A stretch of DNA of 64,000 nucleotides from Gloeophyllum trabeum ATCC 11539 (GCF_000344685.1 NW_006920418.1:1461177-1525176); one strand, 5' to 3'; positions 12,101-23,547 are shown, counted from the first letter of the stretch. Made by a program: numbers and translations. The notes: generated by a model not told the origin, from the sequence alone.

Positions 12101-13498
12101 GATGTGTCAAATGTGCGATCAGCTCGAGCCACGATTACCGTTCATTCACGCCGCTGTCCCCCAAGACGAGCTGGTTATGAAGCTCTTGACTATCGTAAGT
12201 CACATGTGTTCTGTCTCTCTTTCGCTCTGGGGGCTTACGTTGTTTCTGTGAAGTTCCGCGTCAAGGAGGTTCAGAAAGCTGCTTTCTCGTCGGCGAGCCC
12301 CAGGTTCTTGTTTCCGCTCGAAAGAATGGGACACATGGCCCACTTTGTCCAGAGCGCTTACACGCATTTTATCTCGCCTGTGAATGCAGACAACCGAGGA
12401 TCGGGACCGCCTGGTGGTCCTCGTGGCCCTCCTCCAATCCAATCAGCTGGATCCCCTCAGCCGCCCATGTCGACAACCCCGGTACCGGTGGGTGGCGTTT
12501 CCCCTCGTCCACAGCCTGTGCCGCCGGCACCGTCAGGAACACCGGCCAGAAAGAAGATCGTACCTCCTGCGTCAAATGTATCTGCCACTTCTCCTGCTCC
12601 TCCCGCGTCTGCTTCTACACCTGGCGCTTCCGCTGCCACGCCTATAACTATTACCAACTCACCTCAGCTTGGCAAGTCGCCGAAACCCAAGGCGACAAAA
12701 CCAAGGGCTCCTGCAGCTCCAAGAAGGAAACCTTCGATCAAGGCCTCCGGTGAGGGGGGCACGCAGCCCTCAGCCGACGCTACCGGCAAAAGGAAACGCG
12801 AGGAAGGCCCGACGCCTGAGGACGACGTCCAAGCCGGCTCGCCACCGAAGAAGTCAAAGTCTGAGTGGGAAGAGCCGCCTAGCCAGGATCTCGCCAAGAG
12901 AGACGAGCAAGCGGACAAGATCGAGACTGATGAGGATGCTATTGCCTTCTTGCGTGGGATCGAAGATCTTATGAAGAAGCAAGTAGGTTCCAACGGAGCT
13001 GTTCCCCCCGAGTGCTCTGAGACGTTGGAATACATATTGAAGGGCTACGATGGTGACATCACAGGCGCAGATGCGAGCTCGTCAGGCTTATCTGGGGCGC
13101 TGGACCCTAGCGCACTCCTTGCTTCGTCTCCCGAGTTGTCGCAACACTCTACCATTGACAGCAATTTTGATGCCTTCTTCGACTTCTCATCATTCGGCGC
13201 CGGGGACGAGGATGTCTCTGTGTCGAAAGCACCTACCCCTGATCTGGTTGCTAGCTCCTCGGCCAATCCCAGTCCGGAGTCAGGCGCAGATGAACCAGCA
13301 AATCAGCATGCCGGCGTTTCGACATCGACGCCCAAGATCGCTGACGCCAGCGTGGATGACTACCTATCAGGACCGTTGCGGCTAGGCATCTTCGGTGAAG
13401 TGGATGGGGGCGAGTCTTCTTTCTACTCGTCGGATAGCTGGAAGTGGGAAGGCCTGATGCCCACCGCCGATCCAGCTTGGGCAATCTCGGACACGTAA
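9130..13498 (+). CDS. SWI1: SWI/SNF chromatin-remodelling subunit SWI1 (ARID domain)
   Basis: Six exons (9130-9363, 9534-10435, 10487-11114, 11172-11985, 12037-12194, 12254-13498) give 1326 residues. Residues 1-500 are low complexity, rich in Gln, Met, Asn and Pro. An ARID/BRIGHT DNA-binding domain follows at about 510-640 (FCQRRGVTLDERALNISDRS, HSEVTKEGGYTNV then KDLWAVIGARMGF), and the splice at 11115-11171 falls exactly inside it. The rest holds another Q/P-rich part, a helical segment (RVKEVQKAAFSSASPRFLFP) and an acidic disordered tail. Gln-rich ARID proteins of this size in fungi are Swi1, the ARID1 counterpart that helps recruit the nuclear SWI/SNF complex to promoters. Intron 4 (11986-12036) is 51 bases and in frame, so reading through it would add 17 residues. 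Confidence 0.88.
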
Positions 13499-13878
13499 CT
13501 GGTCTGCCCTTTCCTCGGATTCGAATTCGCATATTTATTCCAGCTCCTGGTGTGTATCTTTCTTGGTTAGGTCATGGTGCCGTTTCCCGCCAGTTCTCCT
13601 CCATCTCCATCTCTCCATCTTGTCACGCGCTGCCTTTTGTGTACTTCTATGTGTTGTTTGTGCTTGCTGTCGATGCGCTGCTGCTGAATCTCGCCCGGAC
13701 TCGTTCAGACGGACTTCATGTCAATTCCTTGGTTGGGAAACGGATCCAACGGAGGGGACAGATGTACCCGGAGCATCTAGAGACCATATGGTATGGGTAT
13801 TTAATACATAGTTTACACTGTAAAACATTAATCGATACACTTGGATCTGTACCATGGATACGGAGTCCGATTCTCGAG
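13499..13878. other. Convergent 3' region between SWI1 and the CCDC130-like gene
   Basis: No coding signal. It is pyrimidine-rich on the plus strand just after the SWI1 stop, as in 3' untranslated regions. Both transcripts must end here. Confidence 0.4.
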
Positions 13879-15010
13879 TCATCTGTGCGGCTTGAGACTG
13901 GAATGTCGAGCTGTGTTCTCGAGAATACGGGCTCGTAAAGATGATATTACCGGCGACGAGGATGAAGAGTGCTGCTTCGAGATTCTCGACTTCGACGCCA
14001 GCGAAACCGGCATGGTCCCCACCGCAGCGCCGATCCTCCTCTTCTTCAGAGATTCCTTGTCTCGCAGCTCCTCCTGCCTGCGCGCCCGCTCCCATTCCTC
14101 CTTGGCAGCTTTCCTGCTCTCCTCGTCGTCCCTCACGAGGCTCATGCTCTCGGGGAGCCCATATCGGCCCTTGAGCTCTTCGTCGGCCCTCTGCAGCGCG
14201 CGGTCGACCTTCTTCTGCTCGCGGAAGCGCTTGCGCACCTTGACGGAGAGCGTGTACGGGTCGGCGGAGCGCTGCTCGGAGAAGGACTGCAGCTCTTCAA
14301 TGCGCGGCATTTGGACTTGGGTCATATGGGTCTGGGCGGAGGTCGTCTTTTCGAGCGCAGCAAGGGGGTCGGTGGGGGTGGCGGCTTTGTCGGTATCTAT
14401 CCAGGCATGAGTTAGGGAGAGCTGTGGATAGATAGATCAGAAAACATACCATGCACTGCAAAGCCCCCGTTCTCTTCTGGATCCCAATCCTCCTGCTTCT
14501 GCCGTGCACCTTCGGTCACCACATATCGCGTGCTCTGTCTCGCCGTCAGTAATCACAGCTCTGCACGTCGAAGCTAGGTCAGCACACACCTTGGGATCCG
14601 TCTGTATCTCGAACCATCCTCCGCACAGATGGCATTTGCATCGGAAGGCGTAGATAGGTGTGGAATAGTAGGATCCAACCTTGCGCTTCTCGGCGTTGTA
14701 CCGCACGCCCATACCAATGTGGGCTTCGCAGTGGCCACTGGAACAAAGATACTCAGCAAGTGGATATGTAATGAATTATGCGCCGAGAAACACGTACCAC
14801 CATATGTTGAACGGCAGCTCAAAACGCGTTATGAGGATTCCCTGGTCAAGCTTGCGTGCGCGGTCACCCAGGGCGTGTTTGCCTAAGTCCCAGTTAGCAC
14901 CTGGGACTACAAACACCTTATACAAGCCAAAGCTTACCTCGGTAAGAGTTGAGACTGCCATGCTTGTCAGGATCAAAGTCGGGTGGGTAGTACTTGTTGA
15001 AGCCCTGCAT
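13879..15010 (-). CDS. CCDC130/CWC16-type splicing factor (Yju2 family)
   Basis: Five exons (15010-14938, 14882-14798, 14737-14590, 14534-14450, 14396-13879) close in frame to 302 residues. The first 100 residues are diagnostic: MQGFNKYYPPDFDP at the start, then LDQGILITRFELPFNIWC, GHCEAHIGMGVRYNAEKRK, and YYSTPIYAFRCKCHLC followed by GGWFEIQTDPK. The two CxxC pairs (CGHC and CHLC) form the zinc site of the Yju2/CWC16 fold. Yju2 acts in the spliceosome at the first catalytic step; CCDC130 (YJU2B) is its close relative. The MQGFN start and YNAEKRK block fit the CCDC130 branch. The C-terminal half is helical and charged. It shares a 227-base divergent promoter region with uS10, so the two are likely co-expressed. 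Confidence 0.9.
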
Positions 15011-15237
15011 GGCGGACTTGCACAACGAAGCGGAAGCCTGAGCTCACTGGCGTTACGTAATAACCACTTCGTGAGATGTATTCGGCAAACTCCGGAGGTC
15101 CCGTGTATATGCTGAACCTTATTTTTCTTACATCCACACACCCACCTTCATCGTAAGTGTCTACGGATTTCGTGCAACGATGTGAAGCAGCTCATTATGC
15201 ATGTAGTCGCCCCTAGTCACCTTCTGACTCTATCAAG
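15011..15237. promoter_or_regulatory. Bidirectional promoter, CCDC130-like / uS10
   Basis: Only 227 bases separate the two divergent start codons (15010 minus, 15238 plus). The region must hold both promoters and leaders. A pyrimidine-rich stretch precedes the uS10 ATG, as is common for ribosomal protein genes. Confidence 0.6.
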
Positions 15238-15800
15238 ATGAGTTACGTCGCTAAGGGCGAAAAAGAGTACGACGCTGCCGGGGCCGTGCCCGCTGCGAAA
15301 ATCCACAAGATCCGGATCACCCTCACGAGCAGCAACGTCAAGAACTTGGAGAAGTGTGAGTGCGCGGCGGGCTAGCATGTCCTAAAGCGTGGAGGGAACT
15401 GGAGCTGACTATGGGATGGATGGGATGCAGTCTCGAACGACTTGATCAACCGCGCGAAGGACAAGCAGCTGCGCGTGAAGGGCCCGGTGCGCTTGCCCAC
15501 CAAGGTCCTGAAGATTACGACCCGTAAATCCGTGCGTGTTCCTAGCGCAGTCGCAGTCGAGGGCATTCTTGACAATTCTGTGCGCATATATAGCCCTGTG
15601 GTGAGGGTTCGAAGACGTGGGACCGTTACGAACTCAAGATTTACAAGCGCCTCATCGACATGCACTCCTCCAGCGAGATCGTCAAGCAGATCGTGGGTAC
15701 CGTTGCTTTGCCAAGTGAATTCGATCAACTGACAGCTTGTGTGTAGACAAGCATTAGCCTGGAGCCCGGTGTTGAGGTCGAGGTTACCATCTCGGCTTAA
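15238..15800 (+). CDS. RPS20: 40S ribosomal protein S20 (uS10)
   Basis: Four exons (15238-15355, 15431-15531, 15594-15692, 15747-15800) give 123 residues, the normal size. The chain contains [78 protein letters not shown] and VEVEVTISA, which match eukaryotic uS10 almost throughout. uS10 sits in the head of the small subunit near the mRNA entry and is essential. All three introns interrupt conserved parts, and the joined protein is continuous across each, so the model is secure. Confidence 0.97.
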
Positions 15801-16428
15801 ATAGCTACGTATCTTAGGCATCATGCGTGTTGTATGTATGTTTATGACCACCACATGCGATTGAGCGCCCTTTGGCGCTCTCTGTATTGAAGGGACGTTG
15901 CTACAAGAGATCACGTATGACACGGATGGGCCCAAGCGCGGTCGAATCATGCAGGAAAGCGGTTGAGACAGCCATCGAGAGGTATCACCGCCGACTCTGC
16001 GCAGGTAACAGAGTAGCGTTCGCGCTCCAGGCAAAGTAGGTACACGGTAAAGGTGAGATGCGACAACTTAAAGCTCTATGCGCCGACTGGAGGCCGCTGC
16101 TCGGCGACATTCTCTGAGAAGCTGCGGTGCAACCTGTGCATTAACGCGCTATCGGCCAATCAGCATACGCCGTTGCATCACGACATGATGATGGGAGATG
16201 TCACTGGGAAGCCGGGCGCCAAAGTATTTCATCGTAGCGTCCGTTGCAATTGCCTGGTACGGTAATTCTGGGTCCCAAGGCCGTAATGTCGTGGTTATCA
16301 CACTTGATTTTATGGCCCAGGTACTACTCACTAGTCGATCAATGCCCCACCTCCGTCGCTGCGCGGCCCTTTTTCCCTCCTTTCCTTGACCTGTCCTTCT
16401 CTCCAGTGTTGTCTGCGCCGACGGCAGC
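15801..16428. other. Intergenic, no gene recognised
   Basis: The 3' end of uS10 lies here, and the promoter of the membrane protein gene at 16429 must also lie here. Short open frames have no recognisable features. A long pyrimidine tract (about 16365-16405) precedes the next ATG. Confidence 0.4.
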
Positions 16429-18570
16429 ATGTCCACTGTCACCACCACCATCGACAATGTCGACCCGCTGATCGGCTACAACCCCGCAGATCAGTGGTCG
16501 GAGGGTGCCAGGGACACCTCCGGTGACAGCCTGTTCGCTCGGTAAGCACACCAGTCGTCTCGCTGCCCGCTCATCTCAATATGAACGCAGATACTCAAAT
16601 GGCGGGACGTTCACCCTCACGACCACTAACGGTGCATACGCCGAGTTCACGTTTAACGGCACCGCCGTCACGATCTTTGGCGCAAAGAGATTCAACCATG
16701 GATTATATACTATCACGCTCGATAATAGCAATGTCGGCACTTTCAATGGGACTAACGCAGAGGGCGTCTGGGGCCCCCTCTACTCGGTCGGGAACCTGCC
16801 ACAACAGTCGCACACTGTCAGGATCACGCACGCCGGGAATACCGGCACTCAGTACCTCGACGTTGACTATGTGCGTCCGGAGATAACTTAGGACACTGTT
16901 GGACTTCCTCGCTGATCTCGGAATTAGATTACCTTCAATAGCACCGTACATGCTAATTGGTCGACGGTTGACGATACAGACTCTTCGTTCGAGTTCCCGT
17001 CGACTGGCCAATGGAGCACCAACGTTGCGAACGCTAGTCAATATAACGCCTCAACGGGACAGTATGTGTGGCCTTCATTCCTATACTATCTCTGTCTGAC
17101 CATTTCCAGCATTACCTGCCTCCAAGGAGGCAGCGCCTCTTATATTTTCCAAGTGCGTCATCATCCAGTACTTCTGCCATGACCCCAATTGATCACCCCT
17201 CAACAGGGTAATTTTAACCCATGAGCCATAGTGTCAATGTTTTATAATATTTCTACCAGGCGACTCTGTTCAGCTCTTCGGCACGGTCGGCCCCAAGATG
17301 GGACAATACTCCGTTAGCCTCGATGGTGCGCCGCCAATAGGCTACAACGCGCAGAAGGAGTACTTCGCGTCCAACATGATGCTTTACGCCGGGAGCTCCC
17401 TCGGCGCCGGCCAACATAACCTCACGATCACGAATCTGCAAGGCCAGACGGGCTCGTGTCTTGCGCTGGACTATGCGCTCGCCAACCCGGCAAAGTGAGT
17501 GTTTATTTGACGGGTATCGTCTCGTCTGTGTATCAGATGGATGAGCGCTCATGATTGGCGCTCCTGTTGCTTAGGCCGTCCGCATCGCAGAGCTCCGGGG
17601 GAAACAGACACAGGTGAGTAAGATCACATCCCTCTCTGAGCGGATAGGTCCCGCCACCATCACCCGTGGAGACTCGATAGTTTACCGATTCTCCCGGCAG
17701 CTCACTGGGCGCAGTCATTGGTGGTGTTGTCGCCGCCATCGTCGTCATCATCGCCATTGCCATCGCACTCTATTGGTTCCTCTGGCGCAGCCGCCGCTCC
17801 AGTCGCTCGGGCCCCACGCCAGGACAAGCCGACTTTGCCGCGAAAGACCCCTTCTACGACGACGTCCGGACGCATAACGTTAGCTCTGCGAACCTGGGTT
17901 CTATTGTAGTCCCGAGGGTAGGCACGGGGTACCCGCCGACGATTCATAGCCAGAACCAGAGATACGAAGCGCTCCATGGACAAAATCAATCGTACGACGC
18001 GTACCCCGGGCAGAATCAAGGGTATAATTCGTACCATAGTCAGGGCCAGGGCGGGTGGCAGCACGGCGATCAGCATCAACCCAGTGTGAGACCTGGCACC
18101 ATGTACACGATGAGTGAGCCCGGGACGATGCCCGACCCGCGGGACTACCAGCATGTGAGTCACTAGTCTTGTTTGGGCGTTTGCTCGACCGGGCGCTGCG
18201 CGGTCGCGACCTCAGGGCGCTCGTGCTGCGCCGTAATGTCGTATTCTCCCATGGAGAGTGAAGCAACTGCTGACAAAACCTCCGTTTATAGCACACCACC
18301 AGCCCTTCCGTCCCATCGACTGCAGGTTTCGGAATGCCCAGTCCCGCGCACACATCAACCGACGTACACCGCGCACAGTCGACGTATACCTCTTCCTCCG
18401 GCACGCGAGACACGCGCGACACCAAGGCTCGCTACATCGCGAACGACGATCGTTCGCACGTACGTTCGCCATCGTCCAATGCGTTCTCGCCGGACTTGGA
18501 GGGGCCTGCGCACGGTGGACTGTCATTCGACGACGTCCCACCCGATTACCACGAGGCTACCCACCGGTGA
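16429..18570 (+). CDS. Single-pass membrane protein with two repeated ectodomains
   Basis: Nine exons are proposed: 16429-16541, 16591-16870, 16928-17061, 17110-17152, the single base 17207, 17260-17494, 17575-17613, 17701-18154 and 18292-18570. They give 394 residues. Two similar beta-sandwich repeats, about residues 1-140 and 141-265, share the pattern 'F.G..V..FG......Y.(I/V).LD'. A Ser-rich linker leads to a membrane helix (about residues 284-306), then a polar tail with GQNQ-type repeats. No classical signal peptide is seen. Such proteins are frequent in mushrooms and have no known function; galactose-binding-like folding of the repeats is an inference. The one-base exon is required to keep the frame, and the first repeat (FTFNGTAV) confirms the glycine it creates in the second (YIFQGDSV). 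Confidence 0.8.
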
Positions 18571-19001
18571 CCATAAACTATCTATTTTTATCCCTTTCTT
18601 TCTCCCTCTCGTTTCGGTGCATGCTGTCGCTACCTCTTTCGCGTTTTGAGGATTACTTTCAGGGTGCGTGCCTATCTTAGCCCATCTAGTTCGCGATTAC
18701 TGTTGCTGGGCAATAATCCAGTCTCTTGGACTGTCTCGTGCGTAGTGTACAATCGATGTATTATATGTCATAGAGGTGGATACTGGACTCTGTCAATGCT
18801 TCGCGGGCACGCCTGGGCATGCCTGCCTAGAATCTCCGTACGAAGTGTGATCGCAAGTGAACGCAACAGACTACATTAGAGCAGCACCACTCTCTCATCT
18901 TCCTTCGTTTACATTACAAGATTGCTCTACGGTAGACAACACACGAGATATAAGTTAGTGAGCGGAATGTATGTTACAGTCAACATGAAGGAATGCAAGT
19001 G
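18571..19001. other. Convergent 3' region, nothing seen
   Basis: Lies between the stop codons of the membrane protein gene and the 5-phosphatase gene. T-rich just after 18570. No coding signal. Confidence 0.4.
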
Positions 19002-22000
19002 CTATATGTAGATGGCATAAGATCCTATGACGGGCCTATGATCACTTCGCCCTTCGAGGCGGCGCATACCCCGGTCATCGAGGGTATTGTAGCTCAGGCA
19101 GACGACGTCGCCTTTCCGCGGGCGTGGAGGAGGGGCTTCGATGGTTGGCGTGGGAGGCCTCTGCACAGTGGGGTTCGGTGCATCCCGGTACAGGAAGGGG
19201 AGGAAACGCCACTTAGACTGGATATGACTGTGAATCAGATCCTTCGGGGGGACGGGAGGCGGCATTTCTGAGCCCGGGGAATCACTGAGGTTCGCAGAAC
19301 CAGTCATGAGGGTCATATCCTCGCACGGAGCAGCGATTGTCTTTGATCGCGGAAGAGCGGATTCGGTCGACCTTCGGGAGCGCGAGCCAAAGAAGTGAGA
19401 AACAGCCTCATGGGACGTCGACCTAGGCAGCGGTGATCGGTCCCCAGGTTGGGGCTGGAAAGTCTCAATAGACTTCGTCTGCCGCAGCTTCATGTCTATC
19501 TGAGGTTGTGCCAGGAACCTCGAGAAGGGCAGCGTTATCCCATTGTGTTCCTCCTGATCGGAGTTGGGAGGAGATGGAATGAGATTGGCAGGACTGTCCT
19601 TCTTGTGTGAGGACTCGGTAGAGCTGATAGTGCCAATGGATTCCCGCCTTCGTGAGGCTCTTGACCGGAGATGCGAGAAGAAATGGCCAACCCTCGAACG
19701 AGCGGAGCCGGTAAGAGCTTCGTCTTCCTCGGGCTCGGACGGGGGCCGTACTGTTGATTTCCAGAGTATCCGATCGCACCTGATCCATAGCTGAGAAGAC
19801 GAGCCTGAAGAGATTTCGCATAACACTCACCAGCTAGGGACTCTCTGTTTCGCGGAGGAGTCGTAAACGCCTCTATCTGGATCCTCGGGTTCGTCCTCGA
19901 GACTGCGCCTCGAGGACTTGACAGATAGGGCACGCTTCATAGAAACGGGACGAGAACGCCTCGGCTGGACATATCCATCAAGTTTAGTAGGAACTTCTGG
20001 AGGTGTCCCGGCCGGTTTACTTGGGACTTCCGGGGTTGCGCCGTTGACTTTACCGGGGACCTCAGGTGGTACACCGTTCGCCTTACTCGGAACCTCCGGT
20101 GGCGAAACATTGTCGGACGCACGCGACGCAGCGCGGGGCTCGTCACTCCGACTATCCCGAGAGGGATCATCTATACTTCGATGTGTGTGCCGGGTGAAAC
20201 TCGCGACAGAAGGCGAGATGAGCGCCTTCCACTTTGACTTTGCCTTGTGGGCAGCGGTCACGATAGACAGCTTCTGGACGAGATTCCCGGTGCTGTGGGC
20301 TGGCCGAGAGGGCGTTGCCGGCGGGGCGTCCTCATCCGATTCATCGTCGCCTGCCGTCTTCCGAGAGCCCATCGCGGACGACCAGTAAGAGGGTGCTAGC
20401 GACTCGGCGTCCCCGCGCTCATCTTCCTCGTCAGCGTCATGCTCGTCCTGGTCGTCTCCGTCCTTCTCCTCCACCTCGGGCAGTTCGTCGACCGCGCGGG
20501 AGATGGCGCTGTCTTTGCTGCTCACCCTCGAGTGCCCTTTCTTCTTGCTCCGCTTGATCGTTTTCAGGACGTCGTACTTGAAGGTCGGCGGAAAGTTGAT
20601 GGGGGCTTCGTGGAAGCCGTCGAATGCGTGGCCGTTCTGCATTATGTTCCGTAGCTGGTCAAATGCTAGTGCCTGCTCGTATTCTTGACATGTGAAGAGC
20701 AACGTATGAGTTCCGAATGCACTTTGCGCAAGAAGACTCCTCACCCTGCCGAGATATTAGCCAGTCGGCGTGTAGGCGAGTGATATCCAGACGGAAGTTC
20801 AGATCTCCAAAGATGAAAGTATAGTCAAATTTATCCGTGAGGTCTAAACAGCGTTCGTATCAGTTTGCCATGCCAATATTACTCGACGGCCTACCTTCCG
20901 CTAAATTTCGCGGGTCCTCCGGTTTCAAGAAAGTGTCAACTTCCAGTTCACTCTAGATTCCCCTCGTTAGCACCCTCGCACGCAAGGATGGGACGAGATG
21001 GGACCTTTATCTTTGCCAAATTGGCCAGACGGTCGTGAACCCGCTCCCCATGGGCGGCAAGGTGCGCGTTGACGAACAGCAAAGTCGTTCCGTCCACGCT
21101 CAGGCTGATGCCGACACCGCCTTTATTCCCGACGCGTCCTCCAATGAGGCCTGCCGTCACAGTCGACTTGGACGAACCTAGACCCCACAAATGAGAGCTG
21201 GACGGTACGCGTAGCATACACGGAACCTCACCTCTAACCAACGGGCGCAGATCGCGATGCGCGTACACAGCGAGGTAAATGCCCATGAGTCTCTCCTTGG
21301 CCACCATCTCATACGGGCCCTTCTGCAAGCCCCCAACGCCCTTCCTCACCCTGGTCACAATATCCCCCGTGGACAGCGAGCGCGCCGGCGGGCGCATCAC
21401 CTCCTGCGCCCCGGCGTGCGCGGGCGCGGACTCGGAGACGGCGATCGTCGCGCCGCCCGCGCCGTTGCCGTTGCAGAACCAGTCCTCGAGGATGGACGTC
21501 CAGCCGGAGGGGCTGTGCCCCGCGAGGAGCTCGAGCTGGCGTTCTTTCTCTTTCTCTTTTTCCTTTTCCTTTTCGCGCTCTTCTTTGCTCTTGTCCTTGA
21601 GCTTGAGGCCCGCGCCGAGGCCGAGGGGTATACCTGCGCGAGTGAGCGCGGGAGGACGGGGACGGGCCGCGTGGCGGACACACCTGATAAGCTTGGGCAT
21701 TCTTGTCCTGCACTGCGGGGGTGGTTAGCAAGGCAGACGGAAGACGAGCAAGGCAGGGACTCGCATTACGACCAGATGGTATGGATGGCTATCATCGAGG
21801 GGCAAGTTCGGCAGCCCAGGCGGCCTCTCCTCGCCCGGGGGTATATACGGCGGCACCACGCCCAGCAGCTCCTCCAGATTCCCCTATCACCGCGCAGCCA
21901 CGAATCATCAACAGCCCCCCTCCACCACCACCGCCACCACGAACCAAACCACTCACCTTGGGCAGCGAATCATGCATGTTCCACGTCACGATGCGCACCT

Positions 22001-22328
22001 TGAGCGCGCGCGGCGGGGGCGCGGGGACGTTCAGCGAGCTCTTGCGGCGGTGGGAGGAGGCGCTCCTGTCGCTGCCGTGGCGCGAGACGCCGGCGGGGGG
22101 CGTCGTCGCGCCGCCGCCGGGCGAGGCGGGCGGGAAGAGCGCCTGCAGGCGCGCGAGGACGGTCTGCTGCTGCTGCTGCTGGCTGGAGCCTGAGCCTGCG
22201 TCGGGTTAGCATCATAATTTTCCTATCGCGCAGGCGGGCGGACCTGAGCTGGTGCGGTGTGGCAGGTGGACGTGCAGCGGGGGCCTCTCGCGATGGGGGG
22301 CGTCTGTCGGAGCCTGAGCCTGGGCCAT
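19002..22328 (-). CDS. Inositol polyphosphate 5-phosphatase
   Basis: Ten exons are seen (22328-22244, 22195-21957, 21883-21770, 21712-21684, 21633-21232, 21177-21005, 20952-20895, 20843-20745, 20683-19831, 19779-19002), about 940 residues. Catalytic-core motifs appear in order: VRIVTWNMH, AGQECP, GGRVGNKGG, FVNAHLAAH, FIFGDLNFR, PSWCDRIL and SDHRPV. The enzyme removes the 5-phosphate from phosphoinositides or inositol phosphates at cytosolic membranes. A Lys/Glu-rich insert follows AGQECP. A long acidic, Ser-rich insert with four PPEVP-type repeats lies before PSWCDRIL, and another disordered part before SDHRPV. No SAC domain is visible. Two introns start with the weak donor GTCC. The join at 21713-21769, just before AGQECP, does not close in frame with any GT-AG choice (see findings). 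Confidence 0.82.
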
Positions 22329-22683
22329 GAGAACAGCGGCGGCGGGTGCGCATAAGTCAGTGGGGGAATCGGCGTCGACGCTGTGCGGTGCAGCAGCTGG
22401 CGTTCATTAGACGGCGACGCGGGGACGCGGATTCCGAACCACGTTACGTCTTCTTGCCGGAAGCGGATAAAGGAGAGTACTTGATGGCTGCAATTGTCGG
22501 TACAGACGGGCGTGTTATTGCTACACGGCTCTACAGTGAGTCTCGGAAACAGGCTCCACTTGGTCTGGGTATTCACTGGTATGTAGTACACGAAGGAGGC
22601 GCTGCAGTCGGAGACAATAAATAAAGTACATGGACGTCAACTCAAACCCGGAGAAAGTAAACCATGGCAGATCCTGTATAGAA
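22329..22683. other. Intergenic, 5' of the 5-phosphatase
   Basis: Contains the promoter of the minus-strand 5-phosphatase and the transcript end of the SH3 gene that follows. No gene recognised. Confidence 0.35.
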
Positions 22684-23547
22684 TCAGAAAATAGCACGCA
22701 CGAGACCGCCGCCGATAGCAGCGCCTGAAAACAGGGATTAGTGTATGTTGCAACCTTGGGGGGGAAGCAGCGAGAAGATGATGGTATCTCACCTGCGCCG
22801 AACCCAACACCGCCCGCTGCAGAGTGCGCCATCTGGCAGCAACGGGGGAGGACCATGAACGACGCATCCGCCAACCAGGCAGAGCCAAAACGCACCGTGT
22901 TCCCGTACTTGCCAAACTTGCTCTTCTTCGCCTCCTGCTTCGGGTCCTGCGCGAGCCCGAGCGAGTTTGTCGCGCCGCCGGGCGGGGGCACGTCCGCGCC
23001 GTGGTGCGCGGCCATGAAGGGCTTGTACGCGGGCTTCTCTGTCGAGCCCCTGGGCGCGGGGGGGACCGCGCGCGCAGGCAAGGCGGGCGTGTCGACCCTG
23101 GCGACGTGGTTGGTGGGGAAGAGGCCCTCTCGGCCCCGCACGCGGCCGATCCACCAGTCGTCGTTGGTCTCTTCGACGATCTCGATGATGTCGCCGGGGT
23201 GGAAGGTCAGGTCGGAGGGGTCCTGACGAAGCAAGATAAGGGATGAATAGATCGACGGGGGATTATTGGGTCACCTGGGCGTCTTCGTTGTACGGCCAGA
23301 GCGCCTTGGCCTTGCCGATAACAGGGCGTGCGGCGGGAGGAGGGGGGACAGCGCGGGGCGCCTTGGTCAGCGCGGGGGCCACCGCGGCGGAGACTGGGCC
23401 GGTCGCACAAGGCAGTCTCGCGGTCATGAGCGAGGCGTCCGCTGCAGTAATGTAGTTCTGCGAAACGAGAAACTCGATGTTCTGCCGCATTTGCGAGACG
23501 ACGTGGGCGAGGAGGGCGGCGGCTTGGGCGTCGGCGGGGGCAGCCAT
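22684..23547 (-). CDS. LSB1/PIN3-like SH3 protein, copy A
   Basis: Four exons (23547-23275, 23222-22896, 22832-22793, 22724-22684) give 226 residues. An N-terminal helix ([20 protein letters not shown]) leads to a Pro-rich linker. An SH3 domain follows at about residues 85-145 with ALWPYNEDA, DLTFHPGDIIEIVEET, DDWWIGR and GLFPTNHV. The tail is Gly-rich (GGVGFGAGAAIGGGLVRAIF). Yeast Lsb1 and Lsb2/Pin3 have the same plan: the SH3 binds the WASP homologue Las17 and modulates actin patches. A second gene of identical exon structure lies at 32804. The start codon is only 86 bases from the terminal repeat of a Tc1/mariner element, so its promoter has been displaced. Confidence 0.87.

Noticed and set aside
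17153..17259. Single 107-base intron in the membrane protein gene
   Set aside because: It leaves the following exon in the wrong frame with an early stop and loses the glycine conserved in the first repeat.
21257..22209. Plus-strand frames of 150-250 codons opposite the 5-phosphatase
   Set aside because: High GC makes the antisense frames open by chance; the minus strand encodes the conserved enzyme core.
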